DNA of 62,536 bases from the NCBI RefSeq assembly GCF_014656415.1, contig NZ_BNCJ01000022.1, positions 1 to 62,536 of the forward strand. Reading direction: 5' to 3'. Under the pieces are notes generated by a model, which saw nothing but the letters and a program-made list of their open reading frames with translations, made no database searches and had not been told where the DNA came from. Within the stretch, counting starts at the first letter, position 1, and each line of letters opens with the position of its first letter. A program made the translations under genes and the position numbers. This stretch comes from Seohaeicola zhoushanensis. GTDB taxonomy: Bacteria > Pseudomonadota > Alphaproteobacteria > Rhodobacterales > Rhodobacteraceae. Of the stretch, positions 45,578-53,400 are shown one piece after another.

Positions 45578-46090
45578 ATGCAGATGAGCGAACAGCGCGA
45601 GATCAAGGCGGAACCGGCCACCGTCTATGCGGCGCTGCTGGACCCCGAGGTTCTGAAACTCTGCGTGCCGGGCGCGCAGGAGGTGAGCGGCACCCCGGCC
45701 GAGGGCTATACTGCCACGGTGGTGCAGAAGGTGGGGCCGGTGAAGGCGACCTTCACCGGGCAGGTCACCATGTCGGACATGGTCGAGAACGAGAAGCTGA
45801 CCATCACCGGCGAGGGCAAGGGCGGCGCGGCGGGGTTCGCCAAGGGCGGCGCGGTGGTGAGGCTGAGCCCGATCGAGGGCGGCACCCTGCTGGCCTACGA
45901 GGTCGAGGCGAAGGTCGGCGGCAAGCTGGCCCAGCTCGGCAGCCGGCTGATCGACGGCTTTGCCAAGAAGATGGCCGACGAGTTCTTCTCGCGCCTGGTG
46001 AGCCACCTGGAGGGTCCGTCCGAAACCCCCGAGGGGGAGCCGGAGGGGGAGAAAAAGGGCTGGCTCGGGCGGCTCACCGGACGGGGGTGA
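45578..46090 (+). CDS. CoxG-like SRPBCC protein
   Basis: A 170-residue protein of the carbon monoxide dehydrogenase subunit G (CoxG) family, with a START-like hydrophobic cavity. It contains VYAALLDPEVLKLCVPGAQEV and FTGQVTMSDM, then GFAKGGAVVRL. An acidic, Glu-rich tail (EGEPEGEKKG) follows. CoxG recruits the CO dehydrogenase or related molybdenum hydroxylases to the membrane, but no cox genes are nearby, so its partner is unknown. ATG 45578 has GGAGG upstream. Confidence 0.9.
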   Translation: MQMSEQREIKAEPATVYAALLDPEVLKLCVPGAQEVSGTPAEGYTATVVQKVGPVKATFTGQVTMSDMVENEKLTITGEGKGGAAGFAKGGAVVRLSPIEGGTLLAYEVEAKVGGKLAQLGSRLIDGFAKKMADEFFSRLVSHLEGPSETPEGEPEGEKKGWLGRLTGRG

Positions 46091-46105
46091 GGCCGTCCAA
46101 AGGCG

Positions 46106-46121
46106 TGTCCCAGCTAGGACA
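46106..46121. repeat. Second copy of the GTCCCAGCTAGGAC repeat
   Basis: TGTCC-cagcta-GGACA is an inverted repeat whose central 14 bases are identical to those at 40150-40163. It stands right after the CoxG-like gene, at the edge where base composition drops into the low-GC insertion. Confidence 0.5.
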
Positions 46122-46465
46122 GGGAGCAAGGGATTGATTTTGCTTGGTTTTGGGTGAGTGACGTTTTTTTGGGGGGTGAGGCGAGGTCGCACAGATGCCT
46201 TCGAGGCCTAGGCTTGGGGCAAACCCTGTACTGCGTGGCGTGGGAAGCAGCCACTGGCGGAGATTAGGCGGGAGAATAAGAGTATTCTGCGCAGTTCCTC
46301 AATGCCATAGTGAAATGGCTCGGCTCAGCCTTGCGCTGCACCGTGAGTGCGAGGCGCAATCCCTGCCCAGCACACAATAGTGTAGGGGCAGTGTAGGACA
46401 TCGATGACTGATGCTGCTCTTAATGTAAATGGCATTTTTGCCGCAGCTGTCATCTTTGGGGAAAG
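46122..46465. other. Low-GC spacer without a supported gene
   Basis: This stretch contains T-rich runs near 46165 and short frames on the plus strand, none with a ribosome site or recognisable product. It lies downstream of the HEPN gene and probably holds its transcription end and the junction with native DNA. Confidence 0.5.
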
Positions 46466-47053
46466 TCATGATGCTAAGTTTTCAAGAACATCAGTAATGG
46501 CTTTGGCTAGGGACTCGAGAAAATCAGCTGCTTCAATTGCGTCCTCGGAGTAAATGCTCCAATAGGTAAAGCTAGAGTTGCTGGGCACCAAATCTCCTTC
46601 ATGGGCGATTCTGTTTCTCCATCTCCAGATGGTGTCCAGTCTTTTTCGCGTTTCTTTAATGTCTAAGCCTTTTGTTTTCTCGAGTTCAGGCCAAATATTT
46701 ATCGAGATTGAAGAGAAGCAATCCTTAAGGTTTGCTGATCCGACAAAAGAACGAAAAGAGTTCTGTTTTCGTATCAGGAGATCGATTTCTGTTCCTAATC
46801 GGTCTTGGCCGCGTGCGGTAACGCTCAGGGGTACCTGAAGGCTAACGCTCTCGGGATCGGATGCAACTCTCCTTGCTGTCTCGACGCGGATCACTTCATG
46901 GATAAAGAAATCGAAAGCGCCAACAACAAGCATAAGACTTCCGCGGATGGCGGTATTTTGATCGTTAATGGATAGGATTGAGGCTGATATTATCAAGCTC
47001 CTTGCGTCCGCAATGCACTTCTCAAACCCATCCTTGGCGAAACCAAATATCAT
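46466..47053 (-). CDS. HEPN-domain protein (RiboL-PSP-HEPN-like), candidate toxin RNase
   Basis: A 195-residue helical protein. The diagnostic HEPN motif R-x4-6-H is at residues 144-151 (RWRNRIAH). An N-terminal helix pair contains LMLVVGAFDFFIHEVIR, as in the RiboL-PSP-HEPN group. HEPN proteins are metal-independent RNases in toxin-antitoxin, abortive-infection and CRISPR systems. Its start overlaps the stop of the ParA-like gene by 4 nt (47050-47053), so the two act as a unit. Base composition is far below that of the flanks. The function as an RNase is inference from the motif; tRNA or rRNA targets are typical. Confidence 0.8.
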   Translation of the reverse strand: MIFGFAKDGFEKCIADARSLIISASILSINDQNTAIRGSLMLVVGAFDFFIHEVIRVETARRVASDPESVSLQVPLSVTARGQDRLGTEIDLLIRKQNSFRSFVGSANLKDCFSSISINIWPELEKTKGLDIKETRKRLDTIWRWRNRIAHEGDLVPSNSSFTYWSIYSEDAIEAADFLESLAKAITDVLENLAS

Positions 47054-48129
47054 TGGAGGTGTTGGAGGGCGAGGTTGACTTTTTGAGCTGCACTTGAGTA
47101 AATGCTGTCAAATGTAGCTACGCTTGCGATTTGGTTATTGGCCACCGATCCAGATGTGTTTATATCGTCTCTCGTAAGGGTGAAAACAGGTTTTGAAAGA
47201 TCCTGGGATATCGCCATCAGGCTGTTGAAGTCTGGCACTTCTACCATAAACTCTTTCGGGTTAGATTTCATGCCTTGGTAGGCGTCTTGTTCAAGTAGGA
47301 AGCCTGCCTTGTTGAAGCTTTCGAAAAGATCAGATTCCAGGACTGACTTAAGGTTGTTAAACCATTTTTCAAACGCGCGGGTTGGTCGATCTTCCCCGTC
47401 GCGGATTCTCTTTCGGTAGTTTTGTACTATCGATCCAATGAATTTAACAGGCTTTCCAGTCCAAGGGTAGTCTGCTGATTTGAGTGTTGCGTTCTCGCCG
47501 GCGTGCTTTGACCACTCTCCCCAGACTGGAAGCGTTTTTGCCAAAGATCTAAGTGCCATCGCTGAGAAAAAATCTGGTGCCATTGGTATGATGAATGCAT
47601 CGCTGCTCATAAGGATGTTCTGATTTATTGCTCCGAGGCTGGGGCTTAAATCGATGAGAACAACGTCGATACCATTTTTTTCTGCTGTAATGTTTATGGC
47701 GTGAGCAATTGCTCCTGGGATGTTTTGGAAGTTGACTAGAGCTCCGCCGAGTTCGTGTGCAATCGCCAGTCTGCTTTCGTATTCTGACAGTCCGACATGG
47801 CCTGGAAGAATGAAAAGGTTCGGTCTCCCTGGGACGGATTGAATTTCAGATACTTCAATCGGCCGAGGCCGGCCATCAAATGCGGGCGAAACAGAGTCTC
47901 GAATGTTTCTTGGGTGTCTTACGTCGCTGGATTCATACGGGTATTCATCGTCTTGAGAGTACTCCAGCATCAGTCCTGTAAGGTTACACTGTGGGTCGCA
48001 ATCCACAAGAAGAACTTTCTTTCCCAGTTCTGCCAGCTTCCACCCAATGTTGAAGGTGGATGTTGTTTTTGATACTCCGCCTTTGTGATTGAATAGGGCA
48101 ATTCTTGGTGCTTGAGTCTTTTTTTGCAT
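47050..48129 (-). CDS. ParA/MinD-type ATPase paired with HEPN protein
   Basis: A 359-residue ATPase with the deviant Walker A FNHKGGVSKTT (residues 13-23, signature Lys16), switch-I region VLLVDCDPQCNLTG (39-52) and Walker B VVLIDLSPSLGAINQN. After MAPDFFSAMALRSLAKTLP comes a C-terminal extension of about 150 residues that plasmid ParA proteins lack. No ParB gene or parS-like repeats are adjacent, so plasmid partition is unlikely. It is the first gene of a two-gene operon with the HEPN protein and may sense a trigger or restrain the toxin by ATP-dependent dimerisation (inference). The ATG at 48129 has only a weak ribosome site. Confidence 0.9.
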   Translation of the reverse strand: MQKKTQAPRIALFNHKGGVSKTTSTFNIGWKLAELGKKVLLVDCDPQCNLTGLMLEYSQDDEYPYESSDVRHPRNIRDSVSPAFDGRPRPIEVSEIQSVPGRPNLFILPGHVGLSEYESRLAIAHELGGALVNFQNIPGAIAHAINITAEKNGIDVVLIDLSPSLGAINQNILMSSDAFIIPMAPDFFSAMALRSLAKTLPVWGEWSKHAGENATLKSADYPWTGKPVKFIGSIVQNYRKRIRDGEDRPTRAFEKWFNNLKSVLESDLFESFNKAGFLLEQDAYQGMKSNPKEFMVEVPDFNSLMAISQDLSKPVFTLTRDDINTSGSVANNQIASVATFDSIYSSAAQKVNLALQHLQ

Positions 48130-48138
48130 AATGTGGTT

Positions 48139-48156
48139 CCGAACTATCAGTTTCGG
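48139..48156. promoter_or_regulatory. Inverted repeat upstream of the ParA-like gene
   Basis: CCGAA-N8-TTCGG lies 10 to 27 bases before the ParA-like start codon, where binding of the ATPase or another regulator would block transcription or translation. The role is not proven. Confidence 0.35.
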
Positions 48157-48413
48157 GGCAAGTATGCACGGATCGAGGCCGTGGGCAACGCGTTAATGGC
48201 TAGGTCGGCGGTTGACGTTGCAAATGATTTCGTGGGGCAAGTTGGTGCTTTGTTAATGGCGATTGTCTATCCTAGCGCCAAAGGCACAGCTTCCCGCTCA
48301 ACGCCCCCCCCTTCCCCCTCTCCCCGCACCCCCGCACACCCGCCTGTGCGCGGGCGGGGCTTGGCCGGCGGGCCGGGGCGGGCTATCTCCGGATGGTCGA
48401 AAGGGCCCATTTC

Positions 48414-49343
48414 ATGTCAGCCATTCTCTCCATCCATGATCTGAAGAAATCCTATGCCTCGGGGCAGGTCGCGCTGAAGGGGGTGACCCTCGAGATCGAG
48501 CGCGGCGAGATCATCGCGTTGCTCGGGCCGAACGGGGCGGGCAAGACGACGCTGATCTCGATTGTCTGCGGCATCGTCAATGCGAGTTCGGGCAGTGTCA
48601 CGGTCGACGGGTTCGACATCCAGCGCGACTATCGCGCGGCGCGCAAGCTGATCGGGCTGGTGCCGCAGGAGGTGGCGCTCGAACCCTTCGAGAAGGTCTG
48701 GAACACGGTGCGCCTGTCGCGCGGGTTGTTCGGCAAACAGAGGGACGACGCGCTGCTGGAGCGGATCCTGCGGCGGCTCTCGCTCTGGGACAAGCGCGAC
48801 GCGCGGATCAACGAGCTGTCGGGCGGCATGAAGCGGCGGGTGCTGATCGCCAAGGCGCTGAGCCACGAACCGCGGGTGCTGTTCCTGGACGAGCCGACCG
48901 CGGGGGTCGATGTCGAGCTGCGCAAGGACATGTGGGACATCGTGGCCGAGTTGCGGGCGGAGGGGGTGACCATCATCCTCACCACCCATTACATCGAGGA
49001 GGCCGAGGCCATTGCCGACCGGGTGGGCGTGATCGCGCGGGGCGAGATCCTGCTGGTCGAGGAGAAGGCGGCGCTGATGGAGCGGATGGGCCGCAAGCAC
49101 ATCGTGCTGCAGCTGGCCGAGGCGGTCGAGGGCGTGCCACCGGCGCTGGCGCATCACCGGCTGGAGCCGGGGGCGGACGGGCATTCGCTGGTCTATACCT
49201 ATGACGCGCGCGGGCCGCGCACCGGGCTGACGCAGCTGCTGAACGACCTGGCCGCTTCGGGGTTGCGGCTGAAGGATGTGCAGACGCGGCAGTCGAGCCT
49301 GGAAGAGATCTTCGTCGACCTGGTGCGGGAGAAAGCGGAATGA
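48414..49343 (+). CDS. ABC-2 exporter ATPase
   Basis: A 309-residue ATPase of the CcmA/NatA/drug-exporter type, with Walker [14 protein letters not shown]-loop LVPQEVAL, signature [16 protein letters not shown], Walker [13 protein letters not shown] and switch His in [11 protein letters not shown]. The C-terminal region is characteristic of exporter ATPases with an ABC-2 permease. ATG 48414 is preferred; an ATG seven codons upstream is possible. Its stop overlaps the permease start by 4 nt. The substrate is unknown. Confidence 0.95.
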   Translation: MSAILSIHDLKKSYASGQVALKGVTLEIERGEIIALLGPNGAGKTTLISIVCGIVNASSGSVTVDGFDIQRDYRAARKLIGLVPQEVALEPFEKVWNTVRLSRGLFGKQRDDALLERILRRLSLWDKRDARINELSGGMKRRVLIAKALSHEPRVLFLDEPTAGVDVELRKDMWDIVAELRAEGVTIILTTHYIEEAEAIADRVGVIARGEILLVEEKAALMERMGRKHIVLQLAEAVEGVPPALAHHRLEPGADGHSLVYTYDARGPRTGLTQLLNDLAASGLRLKDVQTRQSSLEEIFVDLVREKAE

Positions 49344-50101
49344 ACATCACTGCCATCCGGGCTATCTATCGTTACGAGATGATGCGGTTCTTCCGCACGC
49401 TGCTGCAGAGCTTCCTGTCGCCGGTGATCTCGACCTCGCTGTATTTCGTGGTGTTCGGGGCAGCCATCGGCAGCCGGATCCAGGAGGTCGAGGGGGTGAG
49501 CTATGGCGCCTTCATCGTGCCGGGGCTGGTGATGCTGAGCGTGATCACGCAGTCGATCTCGAATGCGTCCTTCGCGATCTACTTCCCCAAGTTCATCGGG
49601 ACCACCTACGAGATCCTCTCGGCGCCGGTGAGCTTCCTCGAGATCGTGACCGGCTATGTCGGGGCGGCGGCGACCAAGGCGCTGTTCATCGGGCTGGTGA
49701 TCCTGGCGACTTCGACGCTGTTCGTGGATATTTCGGTGGCGCATCCGGTGGCGATGATCGCCTTCCTGCTGCTGACCTGCCTCAGCTTCTCGCTGATGGG
49801 GTTCATCATCGGGATCTGGGCCAAGAACTTCGAGCAGTTGCAGCTGGTGCCGCTGCTGATCGTGACGCCGCTGGTGTTCCTCGGGGGCTCGTTCTACTCG
49901 GTCAACATGCTGCCGCCGGTCTGGCAGACCATCGCGCTGTTCAACCCGGTGCTCTACCTGATCTCGGGGTTCCGCTGGGCGTTCTTCGGGCTGGCGGATG
50001 TGCCGGTGGGGATGAGCCTTTTCGCCATCGCGGTGTTCACCGGGGTCTGCATGGGGGTGATCTGGTGGATCTTCCGCACCGGGTGGCGGCTGCGCGTGTA
50101 G
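49340..50101 (+). CDS. ABC-2 type permease
   Basis: A 253-residue membrane protein with six helices of the ABC-2 family. It has the N-terminal segment [21 protein letters not shown] and the central [23 protein letters not shown] signature of NodJ/drug exporters. With the ATPase upstream it forms an exporter, possibly for a lipid-linked or polysaccharide product. Confidence 0.94.
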   Translation: MNITAIRAIYRYEMMRFFRTLLQSFLSPVISTSLYFVVFGAAIGSRIQEVEGVSYGAFIVPGLVMLSVITQSISNASFAIYFPKFIGTTYEILSAPVSFLEIVTGYVGAAATKALFIGLVILATSTLFVDISVAHPVAMIAFLLLTCLSFSLMGFIIGIWAKNFEQLQLVPLLIVTPLVFLGGSFYSVNMLPPVWQTIALFNPVLYLISGFRWAFFGLADVPVGMSLFAIAVFTGVCMGVIWWIFRTGWRLRV

Positions 50102-50207
50102 GGAAGGGCGGGCGCCGGACCGGGGGCTGGCGCTATTTCGGTTGAACGCTGCGCTTGATGGCAGCCAGGTCATCGCGGCCTTGGTGGGGGCAGTGCTTCG
50201 TCCCCAA

Positions 50208-50237
50208 AGCGCCAGACCGCGGGGCCGGTCTGGCGCT
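50208..50237. terminator. Strong hairpin between convergent genes
   Basis: AGCGCCAGACC (50208-50218) pairs perfectly with GGTCTGGCGCT (50227-50237), an 11-bp stem. It stands between the exporter operon and the convergent lipB gene and can serve both directions. There is no T-run. Confidence 0.6.
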
Positions 50238-50326
50238 CGCCCGGCGCCTTCGGCTTGATTCCGGGCGGGTTGGTGCATGTGGCATGTGCGGCCCCCGGTC
50301 CGGCACTCGCCCTCCTTAAGGGCCAC

Positions 50327-51001
50327 TCACGCGCTGCGGAGCGCGCATTTCATGCCCGCGCCGAAGACCCCGTCGAAGGTCTGGCGCAGGGCGGTGTCGA
50401 GGTCGCCCATGGCAACCGGCAGGCCGAGGTCGACGAGGCTCGTCACGCCGTGCTCGCGGATGCCGCAGGGCACGATACCGTCGAAATGCGACAGGTCCGG
50501 TTCGACGTTGATCGAGATGCCGTGGAAGCTGACCCAGCGGCGCAGGCGGATGCCGATGGCGGCGATCTTGTCCTCGGCGAGGCTGCCGTCGGCGTTCAGC
50601 GGCCGGTCGGGCCGTTCGACCCAGACGCCGACGCGGCCCGGACGGATGTGGCCGGTGACGTTGAACTCGGCCAGGGCCGCGATCACCCAGCGTTCCAGCG
50701 CGTCGACGAAGCAGCGCACGTCACGGCCGCGGGCGCCGACGTCAAGCATGACGTAGACCACGCGCTGGCCGGGGCCGTGGTAGGTATACTGCCCGCCGCG
50801 CCGCGCCTCGTGGACCGGGAAACGGTCGGGGTCGGTCAGGTCCTCGGGGCGGGCGCTGGTGCCGGCGGTGTAGAGGGGCGGGTGTTCGAGGAACCAGATG
50901 CATTCATCGGCGGTGCCCGCCGCGATGCCGGCGACGCGCGCCTCCATCACGGCCAGCGCCTCCTCGTAGGGCACGAGGCCCGGCGTGGTGATCCATTCCA
51001 T
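50327..51001 (-). CDS. lipB: Lipoyl(octanoyl) transferase LipB
   Basis: A 224-residue octanoyltransferase that moves octanoate from acyl carrier protein to lipoyl domains. The conserved segments are [22 protein letters not shown], catalytic Lys145 in [21 protein letters not shown] and catalytic Cys179 in FDGIVPCGI. The start overlaps the stop of the upstream DsbA-type gene by one base (TGATG). Confidence 0.96.
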   Translation of the reverse strand: MEWITTPGLVPYEEALAVMEARVAGIAAGTADECIWFLEHPPLYTAGTSARPEDLTDPDRFPVHEARRGGQYTYHGPGQRVVYVMLDVGARGRDVRCFVDALERWVIAALAEFNVTGHIRPGRVGVWVERPDRPLNADGSLAEDKIAAIGIRLRRWVSFHGISINVEPDLSHFDGIVPCGIREHGVTSLVDLGLPVAMGDLDTALRQTFDGVFGAGMKCALRSA

Positions 51002-51648
51002 CAGGCGGCCTCGGCGACGCAGCGTTGCAGGACGCGGGCATAGTTCTCGACCCCCTGCGCCCCGGTCACCAGGTATTTGCCGCCGAAGACCATTGCCGGC
51101 ACGCCGGTGATGCCGTTCTGGATCCAGAGTTCGAGGCTGTCGCGGGTCTCGGCCGCGTGGCTGCCGCCTTCGAGCACCTGCCGCGCGGCCGCAGGGTCGA
51201 GTCCGACCGACTCGGCCACCTCGATCAGCACGCCGGGGTCCGAGACATCGCGGCCCTCGGTGAAATAGGCATGGAACAGCGCCAGCTTGAGCGGGTGCTG
51301 CTTGTTCAACCCCAGGGCCCAGCCGAGCAGCTGATGCGCCGCGAAGGTGTTCACGATGCGGCTGTCGTCACTGAATCGGAAGTCGATTCCCAATTCCTCG
51401 CCCAGGCCGGTCAGCCGCGCCCGCGCGGCGCGACTCTGTTCGGCGGTCGTGCCGTATTTCTCGGCCAGGTGCTCGCGCAGGTTCTGGCCTTCGGGCGGCA
51501 TGGCGGGGTTGAGCTCGAACGGGTGCCAGCGCACCACCGCACCGATGCCGGTGAGGCCAAGTGCCTGTTCCAGTTGGCGAAATCCGATGTAGCACCAGGG
51601 GCAGACGACATCCGAGACGATATCGACCTGAACGACGAGTTCGGTCAT
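51001..51648 (-). CDS. DsbA-family oxidoreductase (FrnE-like)
   Basis: A 215-residue thioredoxin-fold protein with the CPWC active site at residues 16-19 ([16 protein letters not shown]), the FrnE/2-hydroxychromene-2-carboxylate-isomerase-like group. It lacks a signal peptide, so it acts in the cytoplasm, probably in thiol redox. The segment [16 protein letters not shown] contains the cis-Pro. It is coupled to lipB (TGATG). Confidence 0.94.
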   Translation of the reverse strand: MTELVVQVDIVSDVVCPWCYIGFRQLEQALGLTGIGAVVRWHPFELNPAMPPEGQNLREHLAEKYGTTAEQSRAARARLTGLGEELGIDFRFSDDSRIVNTFAAHQLLGWALGLNKQHPLKLALFHAYFTEGRDVSDPGVLIEVAESVGLDPAAARQVLEGGSHAAETRDSLELWIQNGITGVPAMVFGGKYLVTGAQGVENYARVLQRCVAEAA

Positions 51649-51798
51649 GGCGCGGCTCCTTGGCTGCGAGATGGTGTCCTTCTGGTAACATAGGGCGCCG
51701 GAAGTGTGGACTCACCTCGCCGCGAGAAATTCCTGTCTCTTTGCCTCTTCACAAGCCCTCTCCCCTCGGTTATAGCCCCCGCTACCAAGCCTAGATGT

Positions 51799-51885
51799 GC
51801 GGTCGTGGCGGAATTGGTAGACGCGCAGCGTTGAGGTCGCTGTTCCTTAACCGGAGTGGAAGTTCGAGTCTTCTCGACCGCACCA
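51799..51885 (+). tRNA. tRNA-Leu (anticodon GAG)
   Basis: An 87-nt class II tRNA. The acceptor arms GCGGTCG and CGACCGC pair, and the discriminator A is followed by an encoded CCA. The anticodon loop TTGAGGT, between CAGCG and CGCTG, gives anticodon GAG, which reads CUC and CUU. The T-arm has GTTCGAGTC, and a long variable arm is present as expected for leucine. Confidence 0.95.
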
Positions 51886-51887
51886 TT

Positions 51888-51906
51888 GGCCTGAAACCTC
51901 CAGGCC
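51888..51906 (+). terminator. Short hairpin after the tRNA
   Basis: GGCCTG (51888-51893) pairs with CAGGCC (51901-51906) directly after the tRNA 3' end, followed by CCCCTTCC. It probably ends the tRNA transcript or aids 3' processing. Confidence 0.4.
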
Positions 51907-51963
51907 CCTTCCCAGAGCAGATCGTGACGGAAGCGCCCTTTTCAAGGGGCAAAGCTTCGTTGT

Positions 51964-52680
51964 TTAGGAATAGCGGGCGGGGCGCCTGTCTTCCTGGAAG
52001 CGGCGCTTGAAGTCTTCCAGGTGGCGCGAGCCCCAGAGCGCGGCCTGGGTGCGGTTGCGGACGCCGATCTTGGCGTAGCACGAACGCAGGTGCACCTTCA
52101 CCGTGTTCTCGACGATGTTCAGCCGCTTGGCGATCTCCTTGTTGGAGGCGCCCTTGAGCAGCAGTTCGACGATCTCCAGCTCGCGGCCCGAGAGATGCAA
52201 CGGCTGGTCTTGGTCGAGGTCGGGCGGGTCCTCGGGGTGCGCGTCGGGCAGCTCGGGGTCATCGAGGTCGATGGGCGATGGTGGCTCGGGGCGGCCGTTC
52301 GGCAGCCCGCCACCCCCGGCGAGGACCTGGAAGCCTTCGCGCACGATGGTCAGGAGGCTGATGAGGACCCTGGAGGACACGTCATCGAACAGGACCGCCT
52401 CGACATGCCCGCGCAGGAAGGCCAGCACGTCGGGCGGGGCCTTGGCATTGGCGATCGCAATGATGCGGGCGCCGGGATGGCGGTTGAGGAAGTTGGCAAT
52501 GCCGAGATCGGCAAGGCGCGCTTCCGCCCGTACGTGCAGCATCACGACCGCGTCCGCCGGAAGCTGCGTGATGTCGCCGAGGTTGCCCACGAAGGCGTGA
52601 ATTGAAATTCCATTCGCGGAGCAGGTCTGGCTGAGCAATTCGCCAAACAGGTTATTCTGTGATGCAATAACGATACGCAT
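51964..52680 (-). CDS. LuxR-type regulator with degenerate receiver domain
   Basis: A 238-residue protein. The first 125 residues have the alternating pattern of a receiver domain (MRIVIASQNNLFGELLSQT), but the acidic pair after the first strand and the phospho-acceptor Asp are missing: the strand reads AVVMLHVR. It cannot be phosphorylated in the usual way. An acidic, proline-rich linker follows, then a GerE-type helix-turn-helix (LSGRELEIVELLLKGASNKE, then NTVKVHLRSCYAKIG). It is divergent from the LuxR-secretion operon across a 720-bp structured region and may control it. Confidence 0.9.
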   Translation of the reverse strand: MRIVIASQNNLFGELLSQTCSANGISIHAFVGNLGDITQLPADAVVMLHVRAEARLADLGIANFLNRHPGARIIAIANAKAPPDVLAFLRGHVEAVLFDDVSSRVLISLLTIVREGFQVLAGGGGLPNGRPEPPSPIDLDDPELPDAHPEDPPDLDQDQPLHLSGRELEIVELLLKGASNKEIAKRLNIVENTVKVHLRSCYAKIGVRNRTQAALWGSRHLEDFKRRFQEDRRPARYS

Positions 52681-53258
52681 GCCGTGACACGCCTAAAACA
52701 AAAAATGATGGAATTCCGAAACAGCTTGCAGAAAATCGCTCGCCGTTTGCGGATACCTCCCCCAGGCCGAGAAAGCTAGCCCACAAGCGGTGATTCGTAA
52801 ACTTTGGGGTTCCGGACGGGTTGCCGGTCAATACAACTTATGAGTGAGTGGGCGATAAAATACAGAATTTTTTCCGCTTATCTAATGCTCTGCGTTAGCA
52901 CGATATTGGTAAACAGGTGGGGGTGTACGCTGGGTGAGGCGCTCATTCGCCCATAGATTGTGTGACCTTGCGTAAGCCTTGCCGGGCCATTTTTTAAGTC
53001 TCTGAAATTAATCATTTAAACTGAGTGTTCACGCCAGATCACGGGATCGTGAACGGCTCTGGGGGTGCGCTTGCCGACCATCAGGCACGGCGAAGTGCCC
53101 GAAGCGACATTCTAAAGCGCAGGTAGTAACTCTTAAGTAGTAGGTACCTGCTCCTTCCGCTTGGTCCCCCTGAGTCTGCGGAAGAGTGTACCTGGCTGGC
53201 ACTCAGCGTACAAGGCAATGATCTTGCTAAGGAAACTCGCGATACCAACGGAATTAAC

Positions 53259-53284
53259 CCTTTCAATCCCTTTCAGGACCTTTC
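53259..53284. repeat. Three CCTTTC repeats with exact 10-bp period
   Basis: CCTTTC begins at 53259, 53269 and 53279. The 10-bp period puts all copies on one face of the helix, as for regulators that bind direct repeats (OmpR/PhoB-type use such spacing). It lies about 120 bases before the LuxR gene and touches the inverted repeat that starts at 53284. Confidence 0.55.
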
Positions 53285-53307
53285 CCGATAAACTAACATT
53301 AATCGGG
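53284..53307. promoter_or_regulatory. Inverted repeat CCCGAT-N12-ATCGGG
   Basis: A perfect 6-bp inverted repeat (53284-53289 and 53302-53307) about 95 bases upstream of the LuxR-secretion operon. It may be the site of a dimeric regulator such as one of the adjacent LuxR proteins. It is not a close match to a classical lux box. Confidence 0.4.
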
Positions 53308-53400
53308 TGGTGAAACGTAATAAGGTGGGAAACGCTAAAGATTAACAAATTAAAATTTGCACATTAGTCATTATCGTCACGTGGTGAACTGGGGGATACC

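Larger units (their letters stand above)
52681..53400. promoter_or_regulatory. Structure-rich divergent regulatory region
   Basis: This AT-richer stretch has no supported gene. Short frames near 53081-53348 on the minus strand overlap the repeats below and lack ribosome sites. It contains inverted repeats GTTCACG/CGTGAAC (53027-53054) and GGTAC...GTACC with inner CTTCCGC/GCGGAAG (53143-53192), the phased repeats at 53259-53284 and CCCGAT/ATCGGG (53284-53307). It separates two LuxR-type genes and must hold both promoters. Confidence 0.6.

Noticed and set aside
46404-46551. Short plus-strand frame opposite the end of the HEPN gene
   Set aside because: No ribosome site and no recognisable sequence; it overlaps the HEPN coding region in antisense.
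47050-48129. Plasmid partition locus (parAB)
   Set aside because: No ParB-like gene and no array of parS or iteron repeats next to the ATPase; the partner gene is a HEPN protein instead.
53081-53348. Small minus-strand frames between the two LuxR genes
   Set aside because: They coincide with inverted repeats, lack ribosome sites and show no protein-like sequence.
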